DNA from: Gamarada debralockiae
Taxonomy: Eukaryota > Ascomycota > Leotiomycetes > Helotiales > Hyphodiscaceae
Assembly (NCBI GenBank): GCA_002803225.1
Contig: NXFV01000058.1
Coordinates: 1-36,112 of the forward strand
Length of the DNA: 36,112 bases
Direction of reading: 5' to 3'
Position 1 is the first letter of the stretch. Each line of letters begins with the position of its first letter. A program made the position numbers and the translations under genes. Below the pieces are notes generated by a model. It saw nothing but the letters and a program-made list of their open reading frames with translations, searched no databases and was not told where the DNA came from. Shown here piece after piece: positions 31,932-36,112 of the stretch.

Positions 31932-32742
31932 CAGTAGAACCTCGATATAAGAATCCTCTACATAAGAATACCTGGCCAATAAGAATAAATTCCGTGTTCT
32001 CGTTTTTTTAGACGAGCCAATAAGAATATCTCTCTATTAGAATATTCTTAGATAATCAGGCTCCCGAATTTGAGAATACACTTAATTTTACCTCGATATT
32101 CTTATAATTCTATCACCACAACCACAAATACCATCGCAATGGAGGAAAAGAAGCGTCGCAGAGCTCTTACTAATACTGATCGACTCATAATTCAAAGGCG
32201 CAATCAAACACACCCCGCAGAAATGCTAGGTGAAATCAACCTTGATTAAGCTATCAGACGAGCTGTCAGAAGTGCCTCTTATAGAAGACAATCAAGCCAA
32301 CGAACGAGCTGAACTTCAAGCGCAGATCGCACGACTACCAATCGAGAACCCTCTTCCTCTTAACGAATTCCTTAATCCAAACACTGAAACGATTCTTGAC
32401 AAAGACAAAGATGTCTTTGAATTTATAGTGGAATACTATAGCGTTGATTTGCCAGGCGATAAGTCAAGTAATAAAGAGGAGGAGGAGATAGAGGAGGTAA
32501 ACATAGCTGAGACTTTGAAGTGCGTTAAGTTATTAAAGCTTTGGAAGCTACAGAAGAGGAATAGTTAAGATCTCTAAGCACTTGATTGTCTTGAGAGAGA
32601 GATTGTACGATATAAGAGCTCTATAGCTACACAGACGACGATTCATAGTTTTTTTTTAGACCAGTACCTTAATATAAGAATACCTCCCCATATTCTTACG
32701 AAATCGTGTTCCCGAACATATTCTTATATCGAGGTTCTACTG
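31932..32742 (+). mobile_element. internally deleted pogo/Fot1-type (Tc1-mariner) element, 811 bp
   Basis: Terminal inverted repeats of 23 bp begin CAGTAGAACCTCGATATAAG and match exactly at both ends. Each is flanked by TA, the target duplication of this superfamily. Further TAAGAATA words recur inside the ends. The interior holds the two extremes of a pogo-type transposase. One is an N-terminal piece from ATG 32139 (MEEKKRRRALTNTDRLIIQR) that stops at 32249. The other is a C-terminal piece in another frame (32230-32568) with LPLNEFLNPNTETILDKDKD, an acidic EEEEIEEV tail and LKLWKLQKRNS. The DDE catalytic core is absent, so the element is non-autonomous. The deletion junction must lie near 32229-32250. 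Confidence 0.92.
32139..32568 (+). pseudogene. remnant of pogo/Fot1 transposase (N- and C-terminal ends only)
   Basis: The 36-codon N-terminal part (basic, start of the CENP-B-like DNA-binding region) and the 113-codon C-terminal tail lie in different frames with about 20 bp of overlap. Full-length relatives are about 500 residues, so some 350 are missing. The tail frame has no stop until 32566-32568, so little decay has accumulated there compared with the hAT transposase nearby. Confidence 0.85.
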
Positions 32743-32744
32743 TA

Positions 32745-34411
32745 ATACTATTGTGCATATAATAACGTAGTATGCATAGAGCTGCGACTAAACTACGGTA
32801 TTAGATCTCAACAAGCGAAGACACAATTTGCAATAAATAGCATCTTGATATAAGTTACAAAATAACATAACTTTATAGCGAAAGTTACACCTTACTAGTG
32901 CCACACAATAGATTCTATAAGTTGTCCGACTAAAAAAAAAATGAATGAACTACAACTGTTTAGCATTGTCTTATTCAGACCTCTTTACTACGACCTGACA
33001 TGTACGTGTGTCGTGGTAAGTTTGTCCAGTTGTCCAGCCCCCGAACACTACTTTCCTGAATTTCCTACTTTATGTAAAGCGAAGGCAACGGGAGGGATTG
33101 CAATAGGCCCGTATTGAGCTGCGTAATGGTGTTGGACTGATGGGAGGACTGAAGCTGGCGGAAGCAAGCTAGGTAGGCTAAGACAACCTCTCTCTTGGTT
33201 CTAGACCTGAGTTATAAGAACCGGTAATACCTTACCTCTCATGAGATGCACGACAGTTGGAAGCTACTTATCTCGTGAATCCAATTGGATTTATTTCATC
33301 GCCCAATTTTCATTGGAATTATGATGCAAGTCAAGGTCAAATGTCAAACCAATACCTGTCTGTAAGAGTGGTTGCGTAAAGTGGCCTTGGGCAGTAATTT
33401 CGTCGTCAAGAGTTCCGCTCGCAACATACCCGAGAAGTTGCCTGTTAGATTCAAACTGTTTGAAATACTAACTTAGTGTAAAAATAAAGCGGAACAGATT
33501 GAAAAACATGTACAGACCTATCCACTACTAGTTGTGTTATACAGCTATAAAAGTAGTTTATATGAAAAGTGCTAGATTTTTGAGCGACTTCTGGTGCAAA
33601 TCGGGGGCTCGAGCTTACCTTTGAAACAGCACTGCGTACGAGTCGTCTGTCCATGTATTCTCCCTAACCTAAGCAGAATATATTTTACTATTACTCTGGG
33701 ACTAATACCTTACGAGTACCCTCGGTTTCAGTCCTGGGCAGCGACATCTTCGGCGCATGTGCATGGCGAAAAGGGGTCGTCAGAGTTAGCATCCGGTGGA
33801 AGCTTCGAGCACTTATAATTACCTAGACACTGTTGCAACTTAGCATTAGGCAAAGGAGTACCCTTAACCGTGCTAACATACCTCCTAAAACATGTAACTG
33901 CCTCAAATATAAATATAATTACCTTTGAGCTCCGAAGTAACTTAAAATTAGACGACTCATCTCCCCCGTACACCTGGTAAATATTTTCGAGCAGGCATCT
34001 GGCGTCTTGACAAAAGTAGAAAAAAAGAAGCAACTGACGCATCCACTCTAGTTCATATTTTGCCATTTTCGTCGGGAGCCTTGAATGCTTATTACCGGGC
34101 TGGCTGCCCTGGTAATTAATCAATACCTATATGGACAGTTTCCGCAAATAAATGTTTTGTGGAGGTTTCACCGTTTGCCATACATTTTATGATGGATTGC
34201 TCCGTATGACAGATTGCTTCGACAAGCTGTAACATCACTCTGCTCTATTAGATGTAGTCTTACATGCCGAATGCCCCTCTCATTCCAACTCCGGTCACTC
34301 GAACTACTCACTACCTCCTCAATTTCCGCCTCCATTTCTTCAATTGGTCGTTTACGCGGCCGTCTACATGGTCTCAATTGACTTCACTTCGGTGTACCAT
34401 TTTCACTTACT
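32745..34411. other. 1.7-kb region without a confirmed gene
   Basis: Minus-strand frames at 33728-34123 and 34168-34377 (KYELEWMRQLLLFFYFC; RRPRKRPIEEMEAEIEEV) may be further pieces of the decayed gene whose clearer part lies at 34412-34797. They are separated from it by frame changes, and I recognise no domain. A stretch of nine A residues sits near 32932. Nothing else is identified. Confidence 0.35.
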
Positions 34412-34797
34412 CATTGCTAAACAAAATTCACCCAGAAAGTTGATTCTCTTGTCCTTTTTCTTTTCTATGTCTCGAAGTAATGCTTTATGCTCCTTCACTT
34501 TCTTCTGAAGGACAGTGAGCGCGGCATTCTGACTTTCATTCAGCCCAGGCACTCTCTTCACATAGCGCTAGCTGGCAAAGGTGTGAATTAATGACTGAAT
34601 TTCCGCGCAGCTCGGCCCTATCTCGAGGAGACTTTAAAGTACTGAAAGACCTAGATCACTGATATTACTGAAGTTTTGAGCAGTAGAGGACGGTTCCGTC
34701 GGTTTGAGAGGAAGGTCCGTCGGCACTCTTTCGCGTTTGAATGGTATTAAGCCCGGTAACGTCCATCCCTGCGTGCCGGAAAACCCTGCGTGCCGGA
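34412..34797 (-). pseudogene. decayed coding stretch, unknown family
   Basis: Read from about 34797 down to 34412, one minus-strand frame gives about 128 codons with only two stops: TAA at 34636-34634 and TAG at 34570-34568, both explainable by a C-to-T change in CAA or CAG. Readable parts include GWTLPGLIPFKRERVPTDLP, LLEIGPSCAEIQSLIHTFAS, and a charged helical segment VPGLNESQNAALTVLQKKVK followed by EHKALLRDIEKKKD, which looks like a coiled coil. A GTAAGT near 34410 could be a donor site leading to the Arg-rich frame at 34168-34377. The function is unknown. Confidence 0.45.
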
Positions 34798-34800
34798 AAA
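34767..34800 (+). repeat. perfect 17-bp tandem duplication
   Basis: CCCTGCGTGCCGGAAAA occurs twice in direct succession (34767-34783 and 34784-34800). Because 17 is not a multiple of three, it would shift any coding frame crossing it. Confidence 0.9.
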
Positions 34801-35158
34801 ATTGATAGGTACTTCGACTTTAAGTATCTTAAAATCTATGCACACCTCAATATCTCTTATAATTTTTTATAAGTTATATTCCGTGACCACTCTCGGACAC
34901 CCTGAACCCCTCCCACTAGAAAATAACGTTCACATCGTCGCCCTCACGCTTGATTTGCAAAGGGTCTTCTTTTAAAGCATAACAGAGTTCCTCTACCACA
35001 GCTTCACCACTGAGCTCATACTATCCCCAATACTTTATAAAGAGGTCTTATCCGAGCTCTAAGGCCTTACTACTATGCAGGAAGTCGTCATCAGCCTTGT
35101 GGCTGCTATGGCGCGCAAATTCATGCAAGATCGCCACGCGGATCAGTACCTCGACTAA
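34790..35158 (+). pseudogene. decayed coding stretch, unknown family
   Basis: One plus-strand frame reads through 123 codons with stops at 34973-34975 (TAA) and 35060-35062 (TAA) before a final TAA at 35156-35158. The segments HIVALTLDLQRVFF, SITEFLYHSFTTELILSPIL, YKEVLSEL and TTMQEVVISLVAAMARKFMQ look like an ordinary helical protein. Its first codons overlap the tandem duplication. The family is not recognised. It may be a fragment of a larger decayed gene that starts outside this stretch. Confidence 0.4.
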
Positions 35159-35769
35159 AAATGACCAACTACTTTTAGTTAGTGTAAAACGACCCCGCAC
35201 GTTCTAGAATAATTACGTGGTAATTTTACTTATGTCATCATTTGGTAAGCCTGTGGCTGTTGAGAACTGTGGCTGACGCGAAAGCACTATGCGTTTTGAG
35301 CACGCTAGTGCGCTTAGACCCATTCCGAGGTCACGTGGCACTCATCCAACATCCACATTTCCGAACTTGTAGCCAGCTCGATTGAAACACCTTGCCCCCA
35401 GCTGCTGCTCAGACATGTCCATACAAGTAGAAATTCTTCTTAGCGCCCATGCACTGGCTTTGATGGTACACGCAGCGAACAATGATAGATACCTCACCCG
35501 CCTACCTGCTCAAGCGCCTTTTGTTAAATTAAACTGACAAGGATTGGGGAGTGTTAAACCGTGCCTATCACGACTTGCCACGCGTGTCACGCAACGCAAC
35601 GTTTCGCCCAATGTTGGACGTGGATAGTCTTTGAGTGTGCATTCCGCAGCCAATGGAACGGCCCCGAATTTTTCAGCTGAGCACAGGCGAGGCTCAAAGT
35701 GCCAAACCCAAAGGACGAGCTCAACAAATCTGAACCAGATAATCTCGAGCTCCTAGACGAGTTCTAAGG
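35159..35769. promoter_or_regulatory. upstream region of the NLR-type gene
   Basis: These 611 bases precede the start codon at 35770 and presumably contain its promoter and leader. No coding frame is supported. Two TCACGTGG/CACGCG-type words occur (near 35332 and 35579), but no paired site was established. Confidence 0.4.
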
Positions 35770-36112
35770 ATGGCGAAAAAGCTTGTTTCGAGAACACTTG
35801 GTCGCCTCTTTGACCGCCAGCAGTCCAAGGTCGGAGAATCGAGCTCGGAGGAGAGGGCGCCAGAAATCGCGGATCCCGCGATCAGTCCAAGCACAGTAGT
35901 GCAACAAACTGTTGACTTGTATTCCACGGATGGACCCACCGGCATAAGGGTCATAGCTGATCCAACTGATGTTACTCTTGAGTATGATCCAAAGTCTAGC
36001 CACTATGACGATCACGTCTGATATATGCCCCAAATAGTATCGTTTTCGTACATGGCCTCACTGGCAACCGCGACAAGACATGGACGCACGCGAACGGAGT
36101 CTTCTGGCCGCA
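35770..36112 (+). CDS. NLR-type protein with SesB-like alpha/beta-hydrolase N-terminus (cut by window end)
   Basis: Exon 1 is 35770-35981 and exon 2 starts at 36038, with an inferred 56-nt intron (GTATGA...AATAG, branch-like CTGAT). The spliced reading gives a short charged leader (MAKKLVSRTLGRLFDRQQSK) with a disordered Ser/Glu-rich part. It then runs into GPTGIRVIADPTDVTL, joined to DIVFVHGLTGNRDKTWTHAN and GVFWP. This block is the typical start of the SesB-like putative lipase/esterase domain, which in ascomycetes usually sits in front of NACHT or NB-ARC domains with ankyrin, TPR or WD repeats. Such proteins act in non-self recognition and programmed cell death. The hydrolase Ser, Asp and His and any nucleotide-binding domain lie beyond the window, so the full architecture is unknown. 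A stand-alone SesB-like hydrolase is possible. Confidence 0.75.

Noticed and set aside
34168..34377. Arg/Glu-rich 69-codon frame as a transcription factor
   Set aside because: No zinc-cluster cysteines, bZIP or other DNA-binding pattern is visible, and it lies in decayed sequence.

Overview
The window is from a filamentous ascomycete (Pezizomycotina). Short GT-AG introns of about 46-80 nt interrupt fungal-type genes. AT-rich blocks and transposon decay look like repeat-induced point mutation (RIP). A fungal NLR-type gene begins at the right edge. All calls come from reading the sequence; no database search was run.

Layout. (1) 1-6950 is an extremely AT-rich, gene-free block. It contains a 480-bp inverted-repeat structure around a GC-richer island and a TTAACCC heptamer array, and ends near a 37-bp near-perfect hairpin. 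(2) 7460-18159 is the gene-dense part: a GMC oxidoreductase with two in-frame nonsense codons, a secreted GH92 alpha-mannosidase, an intradiol ring-cleavage dioxygenase divergent from a 3-carboxy-cis,cis-muconate cyclase, and an unusual EthD-EthD-alpha/beta-hydrolase fusion. (3) 18160-20268 has no recognisable gene. (4) 20269-21851 holds two HD-domain paralogues, tail to tail. (5) 22856-23945 is a decayed multi-pass membrane protein gene (DUF3112-like). (6) 24567-29320 is a complete hAT transposon with 18-bp terminal inverted repeats and an 8-bp target duplication. Its transposase frame carries 20 nonsense codons, all TAA/TAG, without a frameshift. A second decayed frame lies downstream of it. 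(7) 30271-31189 is a decayed DUF3237-like gene. (8) 31932-32742 is an internally deleted pogo/Fot1-type element. (9) 34400-35160 holds two decayed coding stretches of unknown identity. (10) 35770 to the end is the start of an NLR-type gene with a SesB-like alpha/beta-hydrolase N-terminus.

How the genes may work together. The dioxygenase, the muconate cyclase and the EthD-hydrolase fusion match three successive kinds of step in a beta-ketoadipate-type route: ring opening, lactonisation, then lactone rearrangement or decarboxylation and hydrolysis toward 3-oxoadipate. The EthD fold belongs to the same dimeric alpha/beta-barrel superfamily as bacterial muconolactone isomerase, so the fusion may channel the last steps. 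The broken GMC gene could once have fed an aromatic alcohol into the route. The GH92 enzyme appears unrelated. The right half is a transposon and pseudogene landscape that ends at an NLR gene.
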